Source of the DNA: Brevibacillus ruminantium | GTDB taxonomy: Bacteria > Bacillota > Bacilli > Brevibacillales > Brevibacillaceae | Assembly: GCF_023746555.1 (NCBI RefSeq) | Contig: NZ_CP098755.1 | Span: 4,906,001-4,970,000, forward strand | Direction: 5' to 3' | Length of the DNA: 64,000 nucleotides | Shown here: positions 14,995-22,868 of the stretch, piece after piece | Layout of the letters: every line of letters begins with the position of its first letter | Position numbering within the stretch: position 1 is the first letter of the stretch | The notes under the pieces: generated by a model | Databases searched by the model: none | Told to the model about the DNA's origin: nothing | Seen by the model: the letters and a program-made list of their open reading frames with translations, nothing else | Position numbers and translations under genes: made by a program

Positions 14995-16093
14995 CCCGTT
15001 CCCCTCCCGGAAATTCGTTCCACTCTTCTCCATCTAACAAGCGCCCAGCTTTATTTTTTCCAATGCAATGTGTCGGATAAAGACCATACACCCCATCAAA
15101 CACATAGGTTTTTGGTCCATCTGTGTAAGCTGCATTATCATCTGGCAGTATCAGGTCCGGGTTGTATTCCCATTGATCTCGCGGAAACCATTCTCCCCAT
15201 TGTTTGAAGAAAAATGCTACACCATATTCCTGGCACTGATCCCTCAAGTCTCGCGCCCAGTCCGGGTGTATTGGTCGGGCGTTTGTTCCCGACTCACCGC
15301 CTACGATCACCCAATCAATACCCTTTATCGCCGCTACCCCGTACCCTTCGTTGTCCTCATGCTCAAATTGTGCGATGAATTCAAGATCAACCGGCCCAAG
15401 CAACGGCTCACAGCTCAGGAACCGGACGGCTGCCGGGACCTGCAAGAGTAACGGGATTCTTTCGTCTGCTGCCTTTTGGTTCTCAACGCTTGTCCCAAGC
15501 CAGACATTCGGTAATGGCCACAGTCCTTTTAAATAGCCCCAAGGCATATATTCGCTTGCGTTACTATTCCTTCCGTCCTTGTCCCAATCGTGACAAGTAA
15601 GTCCCTCAATGTATTCGGAAAAGTAGACATCCGGATCATTCATGGTTATCCAACCGTCTCCGGCTTTCGACCATGCCTTAATCAATTCGAAAGGTTCCCT
15701 GTCAGTGAAATATTTGAGCATTCTCTCTGGGCGTTTTGTAAGAATCTGAAATGTGTGCTCGGGATTCCCAATAGTGGCGCATGCCAGTATGACTGCAAAA
15801 ACTTGATCCAAATACTCATCTGGCACTTGATCGTGAAAAAGATCACTCATGCTATTGACGAATATTCGCCGCGACTTCCTCCACCTCAACGGTTGATCCA
15901 GTCGCTCTGGGAAAAGCTGAATCTCGCTGAAAGGCTTTGCGTACTGCTGCGGCAGCTTCTTTCCTTCCAGGAACGACTTGTGCCGCATGTCATGGAGTGC
16001 AAAAGCATAGCAATTGCGGCAACCCTCTGACACTTTGCTGCAGCCTGTGACTGGGTTCCAAACCGTGTCCGTCCACTCAATCGCTGTTCCCAT
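14978..16093 (-). CDS. Phage Gp37/Gp68 family protein (DUF5131)
   Basis: 371 aa from ATG 16093, which has GGAG 8 nt upstream. The beginning IEWTDTVWNPVTGCSKVSEG followed by CRNCYA gives the three-cysteine C-x7-C-x2-C signature of the DUF5131/gp37-gp68 group, which looks like an iron-sulfur or radical-SAM-type site. FQILTKRPERM and DWVIVGGESG are also typical. These phage proteins are widespread; their substrate is unknown. It overlaps the YopX stub at its end. Confidence 0.75.
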   Translation of the reverse strand: MGTAIEWTDTVWNPVTGCSKVSEGCRNCYAFALHDMRHKSFLEGKKLPQQYAKPFSEIQLFPERLDQPLRWRKSRRIFVNSMSDLFHDQVPDEYLDQVFAVILACATIGNPEHTFQILTKRPERMLKYFTDREPFELIKAWSKAGDGWITMNDPDVYFSEYIEGLTCHDWDKDGRNSNASEYMPWGYLKGLWPLPNVWLGTSVENQKAADERIPLLLQVPAAVRFLSCEPLLGPVDLEFIAQFEHEDNEGYGVAAIKGIDWVIVGGESGTNARPIHPDWARDLRDQCQEYGVAFFFKQWGEWFPRDQWEYNPDLILPDDNAAYTDGPKTYVFDGVYGLYPTHCIGKNKAGRLLDGEEWNEFPGGERDASKR

Positions 16094-16130
16094 TCCGTTC
16101 ACTCCTTTTCAAAAGTAATGGTTTGTTGAA

Positions 16131-16394
16131 TCAATCAACAGGCTCATACGTCTCCTCAAAGATGTCTGGTTTACAAGGGTAAAACTCCCCTTTTACTCCG
16201 CGGATAATAATGTCCCCCGCACTTGCACGTACCGTACCTTCCAGTGTCTCAATGACGAGAATTCGTTCAGAAGGCGGAAAACTCGAATACTCCATCGCCA
16301 ATGGCTTTTCTACGAAATCACACACTTCGTGATAGTTACTGCCATCCCATCTTATAGCGTCAACTACAACTGGCTTTTTGCGGTATTTGCCCAT
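16131..16394 (-). CDS. Conserved phage protein, PGDYIIKGVKGE type
   Basis: 87 aa from ATG 16394 behind AGGTGGGAAG; the longer frame above lacks a ribosome site. The beginning KYRKKPVVVDAIRWDG and the end SAGDIIIRGVKGEFYPCKPD are hallmarks of a small protein found in very many phages of Gram-positive hosts. It is all-beta by pattern, function unknown. Confidence 0.65.
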   Translation of the reverse strand: MGKYRKKPVVVDAIRWDGSNYHEVCDFVEKPLAMEYSSFPPSERILVIETLEGTVRASAGDIIIRGVKGEFYPCKPDIFEETYEPVD

Positions 16395-16428
16395 TTGACT
16401 TCCCACCTTTACAAATCGATTGTTTTGT

Positions 16429-16569
16429 TTAAGACCCTTGGTAATCGTCCTTAATCCTTTCAATCCGTTCAGCCCGGTCGATATCCTCAATCTTTTGGGC
16501 CAGGGATTTTTTCTTTTGACTCACCCAAACCATCGCCCTCCAAACCAGTCGATGGAGTCTGTCCAACAT
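16429..16569 (-). CDS. Small basic protein, 46 aa
   Basis: ATG at 16569 behind GGGGTGAGAGAG. The N-terminal half is amphipathic (RLHRLVWRAMVWV) and the C-terminal half is a charged helix. It starts 18 nt after the previous stop. Not recognised. Confidence 0.45.
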   Translation of the reverse strand: MLDRLHRLVWRAMVWVSQKKKSLAQKIEDIDRAERIERIKDDYQGS

Positions 16570-16586
16570 CTCTCTCACCCCATTTA

Positions 16587-16748
16587 TCACATCGTGTGTT
16601 TTGTTGACCCCTCATACCTCTGGCAGTACTGGAGAACATATCTCCATTCGGCAACAGACGGCTTTACGTTACAATCACCGGACTTTTTACATGTGGCGCA
16701 AAGATGTTGTTCGTTGGCGTTTTGCCTTTGCTTGCTACTCTGAAACAT
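16587..16748 (-). CDS. Small Cys-rich protein, 53 aa
   Basis: ATG at 16748 behind GGGAGGG. Cysteines as C-x2-C-x5-C in the middle and one more near the end (YCQRYE) look like a zinc site. It resembles other small Cys-pair proteins of this region. Function unknown. Confidence 0.5.
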   Translation of the reverse strand: MFQSSKQRQNANEQHLCATCKKSGDCNVKPSVAEWRYVLQYCQRYEGSTKHTM

Positions 16749-16772
16749 TTCCGTCCCTCCCTATATCCAGAA

Positions 16773-17600
16773 TTACCGTTGTGTATCAAGGAGCATGGTT
16801 GGCTGCTCCTGATTTGCGCTTACTTTCGCGAGTTTCTGTATCTCATCGGCCTCTCTTTTGATTCGCTCGACCGCGTGCAATATGTCCGGGTGGATGCTGT
16901 TCTCTAACATCTTCACCACTTCGTTTGTCCACCAGCGATACCGGACATTAATGCCTGCCTTCTCGGCAGCATCCTTAATCATGGCCAGTTGTTCTTCCTT
17001 GTTGCCGCCGTATCTCAGCTCATCTTCCAGCTCCTTAACCTTTTTCCTCAGCCCGCTGATTTCATCGAATAATCGTCCTTTAAATTCCTGGCCGATACGC
17101 AAACGCGCTTCTTTATTCGAAAGGTATGATTCAATCATCTCCCGTCGATCGCTGAAAAATGGATGGCGGTCTGATTCTATCCTGGAAAGCAGGATGTAAT
17201 ATAGCAGGTCAGCAGGCACTTCTATTAACCGATATTTGGCCGGTCTCTTCGTTACCAACGCGCCGGAGTCAGGGTAATACCAAATCAACCCGACTTCATC
17301 GGTCAACTCTTCCGGCTGGATTAACCCCTTCGGGCAAACAAAACTGAAGCAATGACAATGTGGCAAATACCCCGGCCACTTCTGATCGTTAAGGAAATCG
17401 GCGCGGCTGACTTTGACCTCATATCCGGTAAAGCGTGGTTTCGCCCAACTCCTCTTGATCGCAAACGCATCAAACTTTAGCAACTCCTTGTTTCCCCATG
17501 TCTGCCCGGTCTTTACCTCGGTGAGGAAAAGATCGTCGGTATGGCGTTTTGCCAGCGCTCGTTTGATTTCGTCCGCTCGAATATTTGTTTTACTCGCCAT
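16773..17600 (-). CDS. MmcB-like DNA repair/nuclease-fold protein
   Basis: 275 aa from ATG 17600, chosen over a longer frame because AGGGAGGAAAGGC precedes it. The N-terminal half has LLKFDAFAIKRSW and GYEVKVSRADFLNDQKWPGY, with D and E-x-K placed as in PD-(D/E)XK nucleases; this is the pattern of MmcB-family proteins. The C-terminal third is coiled coil. The protein probably acts on DNA in phage replication or repair; activity is inferred from the motif. It ends in T-Q-R, a shared junction sequence noted in the findings. Confidence 0.6.
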   Translation of the reverse strand: MASKTNIRADEIKRALAKRHTDDLFLTEVKTGQTWGNKELLKFDAFAIKRSWAKPRFTGYEVKVSRADFLNDQKWPGYLPHCHCFSFVCPKGLIQPEELTDEVGLIWYYPDSGALVTKRPAKYRLIEVPADLLYYILLSRIESDRHPFFSDRREMIESYLSNKEARLRIGQEFKGRLFDEISGLRKKVKELEDELRYGGNKEEQLAMIKDAAEKAGINVRYRWWTNEVVKMLENSIHPDILHAVERIKREADEIQKLAKVSANQEQPTMLLDTQR

Positions 17601-17622
17601 GCCTTTCCTCCCTACCGGTGTG

Positions 17623-17967
17623 TTAAGCGAATAACTCAGGTTCCAATTCTCGCAACAATCGTTCAGCGTCCGCTGGCGTGCCTTCACCGTTCACAACCCT
17701 TGTGCGCAACTCATCATCAATTGGCCCCCACAGCACCAGTTTTCCGTCCCTCCATTCGTCTGCGTATCCTTCGTTGTAAGCCAACGCCAAGATGCAAAAT
17801 GTTTCATCGTCGCCATAGCTGTAAATTACCTCATCCGTAATTCCTACAGCATTAAGTTTCTTTCGGTTCTCCACGCTGTTCTCGACAAGGATGTATGGGC
17901 TATCGCCCCCGTTTATTTCGATCACTTCCAGACTGTTCAGTACATCAAGAACCGCTTGTTTATTCAT
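17623..17967 (-). CDS. Phage protein of unknown function, 114 aa
   Basis: A compact acidic protein with EINGGDSPYILVENSVENRK near the start, which I have seen in other Bacillales prophages but cannot name. No cysteine pair, no membrane segment. Its start overlaps the end of the zinc-ribbon gene 17960-18112 by 8 nt. Confidence 0.5.
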   Translation of the reverse strand: MNKQAVLDVLNSLEVIEINGGDSPYILVENSVENRKKLNAVGITDEVIYSYGDDETFCILALAYNEGYADEWRDGKLVLWGPIDDELRTRVVNGEGTPADAERLLRELEPELFA

Positions 17968-18112
17968 CGTTTTTTCCTCCCCAGATTTCTTGGTAACATT
18001 CCCGGCAGCATTTCAATGTGTTGCCGTTTAGCTTATTCCGCATCTGTACGGCAGCGCTGTTTTTGCCGCACAGATCGCACAGTACCCTGCCGCATTTGCA
18101 CGTTTTGGACAT
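17960..18112 (-). CDS. Small zinc-ribbon protein, 50 aa
   Basis: ATG at 18112 behind GGGAGGG. Four Cys near the N-terminus (CKC, CDLC) and CCREC near the C-terminus form one or two zinc sites. The last codons overlap the next gene. Typical of tiny phage zinc proteins; function unknown. Confidence 0.55.
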   Translation of the reverse strand: MSKTCKCGRVLCDLCGKNSAAVQMRNKLNGNTLKCCRECYQEIWGGKNDE

Positions 18113-18124
18113 GTCTTCCCTCCC

Positions 18125-18751
18125 TTACCGTTGTGTTAATACCTCAAGTTCAGCTTCCAGATGCTTCACACAATCTTTCATCGAATGACTGATATAGCTT
18201 CCGTTTTTGTAGTATTTCAGATAGTTATCAACTACCTGATCGACTGTGTAAGTGTATTCTCGCTCAGCAACAAAACTCGCTACGTTTTGCCGAGCCTGTT
18301 CTTGCTCCATCCGAACCTTATCAACTTTTTGCTCCCTATAATCCTTTATCACGTTGCCTGCTTCATCAAAGTACCGCGTTTCCCACCAAGGATGGCAGTT
18401 CTCTGCATACCATCTGCCATCGAATACAACGTCCAGGTTGCAACTTCTGTTGCTTCCTACGATTGTTCCCATCTTCCCGGCTACTTCTATCCGCATCCCT
18501 TGATATGCGAATGGTATGTTTCGATACTCGCAATTCCGTTCAAATTGTTCCTTGTTACCAAAGAAGCTCTTTGCTGATGCAGGACCGACCTTGTGGCAGC
18601 TAACATGCTTCAAAAAATCCCGAAACTCAATATCCCAGAACTCACTCATGTACCGGAAATGCTCGTACTTTGCTTTGCCAGCTGTCTCAGCTACAACCGT
18701 CCGGCGTCCCCAGGTATCTTCCCCCTTGATTGCCAATTGCCACTCAAACAT
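18125..18751 (-). CDS. Phage protein of unknown function, 208 aa
   Basis: The N-terminal 60 residues begin MFEWQLAIKGEDTWGRRTVV and look like a small beta-rich module. The centre has a GTIVGSNRSCNLDVVFDGRW strand segment like a KOW/SH3-type barrel. The C-terminus is helical. No catalytic motif. It ends in T-Q-R with the codon string ACACAACGGTAA shared with 16773-17600. Confidence 0.45.
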   Translation of the reverse strand: MFEWQLAIKGEDTWGRRTVVAETAGKAKYEHFRYMSEFWDIEFRDFLKHVSCHKVGPASAKSFFGNKEQFERNCEYRNIPFAYQGMRIEVAGKMGTIVGSNRSCNLDVVFDGRWYAENCHPWWETRYFDEAGNVIKDYREQKVDKVRMEQEQARQNVASFVAEREYTYTVDQVVDNYLKYYKNGSYISHSMKDCVKHLEAELEVLTQR

Positions 18752-18788
18752 AGTCGCTGCTCCTTTCTTCCCTAACTATTTAGTAAAA

Positions 18789-19364
18789 TCACGGGCTTGC
18801 TATCGCTGTTAGAACAACGCTGCTGCCATTGCAGGTTGGGCATAACCAGGATGCAATTCCTCTTTCGAGCTTGTAGCTATCTCCTTTGCAATCTGGGCAT
18901 GTTTCCCGAATCGCAACCTTAAATTCATGCTTTCTTCCCTTGCGATCTCTAAAGAAAAGCTTCTTGCCCTTCAGAGCGTCCCTGATTCTTTCCTCTGTCA
19001 CATGCATGTAGCCGAGTGGATTATCCCGTTCCCACAAATCAGTTCGCCCCTCGATATACCTGAACGCTTCGCACGTTCCTAAAGAGCAACCATTTACCTT
19101 GTCGTATTTCAAATCGTGGTCCTCTGATCGGCCGCATATGGAGTCGCAAAGTTCAGCCATAACCTCCCAGCCGCGCCCGCCAGTAAGCTTTTCCCTATCC
19201 ACTTTAAAAACCCCACGGCATGATTTCGGCACTGTTTTGAAGGGGAACGCTTTTAAATTCCCCATGTTCGGTTTTGCAGTACATTCATACCATGTACCGT
19301 AACAAGTTCCATAGTCACCATACTCTGATTCTTCATGATAGTTTGCGCAGTTGGTGCATCCCAT
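18789..19364 (-). CDS. Cysteine-rich phage protein, 191 aa
   Basis: At least thirteen cysteines. The last 50 residues have CPDCKG and CPTCNG, a DnaJ-type or rubredoxin-like zinc ribbon. The N-terminal half has CTNCANYHEESEYGDYGTC, another likely metal site. The start is ATG at 19364 behind AAAGGAGTTG. Two separate zinc modules seem likely. Function unknown. Confidence 0.5.
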   Translation of the reverse strand: MGCTNCANYHEESEYGDYGTCYGTWYECTAKPNMGNLKAFPFKTVPKSCRGVFKVDREKLTGGRGWEVMAELCDSICGRSEDHDLKYDKVNGCSLGTCEAFRYIEGRTDLWERDNPLGYMHVTEERIRDALKGKKLFFRDRKGRKHEFKVAIRETCPDCKGDSYKLERGIASWLCPTCNGSSVVLTAIASP

Positions 19365-19406
19365 GTTTTCAACTCCTTTCTTCCCTACACATTGTGGTAA
19401 GTGCTC

Positions 19407-19604
19407 TTATTTCTTCGGAATGAAGTGCGCATCCATGACTACACGCACCTTCAGCTCGTCGCCCACTTTTTCCATGGAGATAATGTACCCCGTCTCCTCG
19501 TCGTAAGCACCCACCTCGTACCCGTCTTTTATCGCCTCGTGTATTTCAGGGCATTCAGATGTAAGGCGCTGCCAGTTTGTCATTAGAGTCTTGATTTCAT
19601 CCAT
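19407..19604 (-). CDS. Small phage protein, 65 aa
   Basis: ATG at 19604 behind GAGGAGGAACGAGC. The second half (GYEVGAYDEETGYIISMEKV) forms short strands; the first half is helical. Not recognised. Confidence 0.45.
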   Translation of the reverse strand: MDEIKTLMTNWQRLTSECPEIHEAIKDGYEVGAYDEETGYIISMEKVGDELKVRVVMDAHFIPKK

Positions 19605-19640
19605 GCTCGTTCCTCCTCGTTTATCAAATTGAGCAGAGTG

Positions 19641-20774
19641 TTAAATTGCTTCATGCACCTGCTTGATTGCCGCCAAGATCGGATACACTTGCGCCGGTAC
19701 AACCGCATTCCCCAGGGCCTTCAATCTCGCCACCCGATCCTTCACGCCCGTTGCCACTCGTGGCGGCTCCCATTCGTGTTGTTCCTGTCCAATCCCGGCA
19801 GGCCAGCGCGGGGTGTCAATCCAGCTTTCGTCCAGCTCGTCACAATCCAAGTCGGTCCAGCCGATCGGGAATCCCATAAGGCACTCCACCCAGGCCGGGT
19901 TGAGTTGGCCACCGACGTTGTGCGGTTCCGTATCCCCTACTGCCCCGACCAGCATCGTTCCGTGCGTCCCATTCGCTTCGGATGGAGCAAGCGGACGAAT
20001 CGGTTTCCAGTCTTGGCTTGCCGTTGGCGTTGGCCATAGTTTCATCTCCCGCATCACCGCACCCGGCACCGTATCGCGATCAATCTGAGACGGTGGGAGC
20101 GTTGCATTCTTTGCATCCTGCGCCGCTGGTGTCGGCCAGAGTTTAACGGCAGCTGGTAACCCATTCCTTGGATCATCCGCATTTATGTCTCCACGTTTCT
20201 CTGCATCATTTGCCCGTGGTGTTGGCCAAAGCTTTACTGCATCGTTCAGATTGGGACTCCATCCCTGCTCTGCTTTACGGGCAACCCGGGGCGAATCTTG
20301 ATTATCTGCGCTCCGATAGTCCCGCGCCTGGGGAGTCGGCCATAATTTCATTATCCGTTCATCAACCTGTTCTCGAAGGTTCGCTGACTTTGTTCTACCT
20401 TTTCTTGTTGTTGTAGCTTGCCGAATCAATGCCTCATCCGATCTTTGCGGCAAGCTGTCCATGGTATTTGGTGTTGCCCACAATGAAAACTCTATCTCGT
20501 CGGTGTGGGGCACCGACGGATGCAGCCGGAAGTAGGAACGCCCTTGCGGTGTAGCCCGCACTGTCCAGGTCAGCAAGTACGCTGTCGAGGCCCAACGTGA
20601 CGTGTCCAGCAACATTTTCTCCAAGGAACCAAGAGGGCCTGAGCTCGCACACAAGTCTAAACACTTCCGGCCAGAGGTGGCGGTCATCTTCCTCGCCAAG
20701 TCTCTTCCCGGCGTGGGAGAAAGGCTGGCAAGGGTATCCGGCGCAAATAATGTCAATTGATCTGCTTCCATCAC
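19641..20774 (-). CDS. Target-recognition half of a split C5 DNA methyltransferase (WPTP-repeat protein)
   Basis: 377 aa. Five copies of [LM/SL]W-P/A-TP-x-A/N-x-x-D (LWPTPQARD, LWPTPRAND, LWPTPAAQD and relatives) lie about 25-45 residues apart. The C-terminus has NPAWVECLMGFPIGWTDL and KALGNAVVPAQVYPI, motifs IX/X of C5 methyltransferases. It lacks motifs I-VIII, which are in the overlapping gene 20434-20973. Its first 113 codons are read in the +1 frame over that gene, and that N-terminus (TLFAPDTLASLSPTPG, MTATSGRKC) recurs in many phage proteins labelled DNA methylase. No good ribosome site precedes 20774, so frameshifting is possible. Confidence 0.65.
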   Translation of the reverse strand: MMEADQLTLFAPDTLASLSPTPGRDLARKMTATSGRKCLDLCASSGPLGSLEKMLLDTSRWASTAYLLTWTVRATPQGRSYFRLHPSVPHTDEIEFSLWATPNTMDSLPQRSDEALIRQATTTRKGRTKSANLREQVDERIMKLWPTPQARDYRSADNQDSPRVARKAEQGWSPNLNDAVKLWPTPRANDAEKRGDINADDPRNGLPAAVKLWPTPAAQDAKNATLPPSQIDRDTVPGAVMREMKLWPTPTASQDWKPIRPLAPSEANGTHGTMLVGAVGDTEPHNVGGQLNPAWVECLMGFPIGWTDLDCDELDESWIDTPRWPAGIGQEQHEWEPPRVATGVKDRVARLKALGNAVVPAQVYPILAAIKQVHEAI

Positions 20775-20973
20775 TCGTTATCACCCCTGCATCTATAAGC
20801 ATTTGTTTGTTTAATTTCCGAAGGTCATCGAAGACCGGTATCCCTGGGAATCGTTTGTTCAGGACCTTCACTGGATAAGGCTCGATCTCGCAAAAAGCTA
20901 CCGTCTCTATCCCTGCCCATTTGGCTGCCAAACCGATTCCGTCTATTCCTGAGCAGAGCGACAGCATTCGCAT
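20434..20973 (-). CDS. Catalytic half of a split C5 cytosine DNA methyltransferase
   Basis: 179 aa from ATG 20973, behind AGGGGGGGAG. Motif I SLCSGIDGIGLA, motif IV GYPCQPFS with the catalytic Cys, motif VI (GENV) and motif VIII APHRRDRVFIV are all there. The protein then stops; target recognition, IX and X are in the overlapping gene. Two-subunit C5 enzymes such as M.AquI are divided at about the same place. It would protect phage DNA from host restriction, or methylate it for other ends. Complementation of the two halves is inferred. Confidence 0.75.
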   Translation of the reverse strand: MRMLSLCSGIDGIGLAAKWAGIETVAFCEIEPYPVKVLNKRFPGIPVFDDLRKLNKQMLIDAGVITSDGSRSIDIICAGYPCQPFSHAGKRLGEEDDRHLWPEVFRLVCELRPSWFLGENVAGHVTLGLDSVLADLDSAGYTARAFLLPAASVGAPHRRDRVFIVGNTKYHGQLAAKIG

Positions 20974-20990
20974 GCGTTCTCCCCCCCTGC

Positions 20991-21230
20991 TTAACATAAT
21001 TGAGATTGTGTATCCTGCTCTGAAATCCCCATCATCCGATACACTCGCGCAAATATCCGTGCATCACAATCGTATATGTCATCTTCCTGGATGCGTTTGA
21101 CTCGGACCCATCCATTCTTTGGGGTATCAGTTTGTAAAACCATTCTCGCAAGGACCTGTCCGTTTCTGTTTCTAATCCAGTAAGTCTCCCCCGCGGTGAT
21201 ATCTTCTGGGTTAAAATCGCTGATTGACAT
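20991..21230 (-). CDS. Small phage protein, 79 aa
   Basis: Start ATG 21230 behind AAGGAG at 8 nt; the longer frame lacks a site. A beta-rich core (GETYWIRNRNGQVLARMVL, then WVRVKRI) suggests a small barrel. It ends 17 nt before the methyltransferase start. Not recognised. Confidence 0.45.
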   Translation of the reverse strand: MSISDFNPEDITAGETYWIRNRNGQVLARMVLQTDTPKNGWVRVKRIQEDDIYDCDARIFARVYRMMGISEQDTQSQLC

Positions 21231-21322
21231 CTCCTCATCTCCTTCAACAGATTCACACACGACTCACATCGGCATACTTGGTTATTTGGTTGTTACCATG
21301 CGCCTTCCGATCTGCCATCGCT

Positions 21323-21517
21323 TTATTCGGCTCTTTTTATTGTGTGTCTGTTCATTTTCCGATGCAGCGGCCTATGGATTGGGCCGTACTTTTCGATCAG
21401 CTTTAGGCGTTCTGCCTCCGGCAACATGTAGGTGATTACCTCTCCTGGAGGACTATTCCTAAGCATGCTCCGATTCAAAATACCTTCGTAGCCTATAACG
21501 AGGTCGTGCCCTTTCAT
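21323..21517 (-). CDS. Small phage protein, 64 aa
   Basis: Start ATG 21517 behind GGGAGGAG at 7 nt. A basic C-terminus (PLHRKMNRHTIKR) and a short strand pattern at the front. Its beginning overlaps the end of 21459-21743 by 59 nt out of frame. Not recognised. Confidence 0.4.
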   Translation of the reverse strand: MKGHDLVIGYEGILNRSMLRNSPPGEVITYMLPEAERLKLIEKYGPIHRPLHRKMNRHTIKRAE

Positions 21518-21743
21518 CTGATCTCCTCCCTTTCTTCCAATCCCGTCCAAAGATCGCGCCATATCTTGTTTTGATGTATCCCCGGTCTGCCTGATCTACC
21601 GCGAGGATTAGTACCTCATTTCGATGACGTTTAAGTTCCTTGGCAATATCAAGTAGATGTAGACCGTCTCGCCATAATTGCCTGAACCTTTGTAACTCTT
21701 CGTCCGTCCAGATAAAGTCGAAGTATTCACAAGCAATGTACAT
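21459..21743 (-). CDS. Small helix-turn-helix-like phage protein, 94 aa
   Basis: Start ATG 21743 behind GGAGGAGACAG. WTDEELQRFRQLWRDGLHLL followed by DIAKELKRHRNEVLILAVDQ resembles the SANT/GcrA-like DNA-binding helices found in many phage proteins. It overlaps RusA by 17 nt and the next gene by 59 nt. It is probably a small DNA-binding protein; no target known. Confidence 0.5.
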   Translation of the reverse strand: MYIACEYFDFIWTDEELQRFRQLWRDGLHLLDIAKELKRHRNEVLILAVDQADRGYIKTRYGAIFGRDWKKGRRSDERARPRYRLRRYFESEHA

Positions 21744-22122
21744 CTGCTGTCTCCTCCAAACGGTAAAACTTAATCTCCACCCTTGGATTATGCTTGTCCA
21801 CTGAGAAATCCATATACCTTGGGAGCAACCACCTGTCGTTTTCGTACACAATCCCTTCCAATGCATCCCACAGGAGTTTTCCGACGTTCTCAACGTCTCG
21901 CTTGCGTCTGGTAGGCCAATAGATCATCACCTCGCCCACCAGCTTCTCTTCTGAGCTCATTTTCCAACCCTGGGTGGCAATTGCCCTAGACGCTATCGCC
22001 TGAACGTTCTGACGCCATTTCTGACCGTCTGCCGTGGTGATTCTTCGGTTAATGGCTACGTTTCGGTATACATGGTTGACGGTCGGCGGATTTCCCGGGA
22101 TAACGATTCGCAATTCGTTCAT
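21727..22122 (-). CDS. rusA: RusA-type Holliday junction resolvase
   Basis: 131 aa, family length. The start RIVIPGNPPTVNHVYRN and the active-site segment KRDVENVGKLLWDALEG with D in VYENDRW are as in RusA, in which three aspartates bind magnesium. It resolves branched DNA formed in recombination and replication, and fits beside Erf, SSB and Gam. It overlaps the DUF6906-type gene upstream by 4 nt. Confidence 0.85.
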   Translation of the reverse strand: MNELRIVIPGNPPTVNHVYRNVAINRRITTADGQKWRQNVQAIASRAIATQGWKMSSEEKLVGEVMIYWPTRRKRDVENVGKLLWDALEGIVYENDRWLLPRYMDFSVDKHNPRVEIKFYRLEETADVHCL

Positions 22123-22280
22123 GCTATCGACCTTCCAAATCGCTTTGTTGTCCCTGTGTACCGATGGACCACTACAAACTCATCCGGTGTATCCCTTTCT
22201 ACGAGCCAGTTTTGGGGCGTAAGGCCTCGAAACACAATCTCTTCCTTCTGACGGCGGGTTGGCTTCTTTGGCCGTTTCAT
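22119..22280 (-). CDS. DUF6906-type small phage protein, 53 aa
   Basis: ATG at 22280 overlaps the previous stop (ATGA), and the end overlaps rusA in the same way. MKRPKKPTRRQKEEI-FRGL-PQNWLVERD is the pattern of this widespread tiny phage family: a basic start, then N-W and a short strand. Function unknown. Confidence 0.6.
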   Translation of the reverse strand: MKRPKKPTRRQKEEIVFRGLTPQNWLVERDTPDEFVVVHRYTGTTKRFGRSIA

Positions 22281-22528
22281 TCATCCATCACCCCTGCGTT
22301 TTCTGACAGTTCGTCCAACCCGTTTGGCCATCCGATCTTTACACCTTTCTTTCCCAAGAATGCCTCAATCTCTATGAGATTCCCGTTTGCATCCGCCTCA
22401 ACAGAAACGATTTTTTCTGCCAAACGTTCAATCTTCTGTATATGCGGTCCATAAGAGCTGAAGGCGAACCAGCGGCCCTCCGACCTGTCATAGCGCAATA
22501 TAGTTTCCTGATCTTCGCGATAGCTCAT
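22277..22528 (-). CDS. Small phage protein, 83 aa
   Basis: Start ATG 22528 behind GGGAGAGGG; the longer frame crosses the preceding gene. Beta-rich (RYDRSEGRWFAFSSYGPHI), then a helix (IERLAEKIVSVEAD). Coupled to the DUF6906-type gene. Not recognised. Confidence 0.45.
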   Translation of the reverse strand: MSYREDQETILRYDRSEGRWFAFSSYGPHIQKIERLAEKIVSVEADANGNLIEIEAFLGKKGVKIGWPNGLDELSENAGVMDE

Positions 22529-22553
22529 TTTTCCCTCTCCCTTTCTTCGCTTT

Positions 22554-22868
22554 TTAATCAACCAAATCACTGATTCCGCATCCATAAGCTGCCGCCAGAC
22601 GTCCAGCTGTTTTCGGTGTGAAGGGGTGCGCCCCTCTTTCCAGCCCCCGCAGATAACTCGCGTTGTATCCTGACGCATTAGCCGCCTCATGCACTGTTTC
22701 AAATCCTGCCTTTAACCTAGCGGCAATGAGCTTTTGCCTTTCTTTGTTCTCAACGTAGTCAATGGTCATTTGCTCCAGCTCGTATTCGCATTCATCGCAA
22801 ATATAGATATTTCCGCGTCTTCTTCTCATCTCATGAGTGCAAACTGGACATATGAGCATTACACTCAC
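22554..22868 (-). CDS. Zinc-ribbon plus Xre-type helix-turn-helix regulator
   Basis: 104 aa. CPVC and CDEC at the start make a zinc ribbon. Residues about 45-104 are a Xre-like domain: LIAARLKAGFETVHEAANAS, YNASYLRGLERGAHPFTP, and an alpha-helical end. It may be a middle-phase regulator. It overlaps the next gene by 4 nt. Confidence 0.6.
   Translation of the reverse strand: MSVMLICPVCTHEMRRRRGNIYICDECEYELEQMTIDYVENKERQKLIAARLKAGFETVHEAANASGYNASYLRGLERGAHPFTPKTAGRLAAAYGCGISDLVD

Noticed and set aside
16395-16490. Upstream extension of the 16131 gene
   Set aside because: It overlaps the stop of the 46-aa gene and lacks a ribosome site, while ATG 16394 has AGGTGGG.
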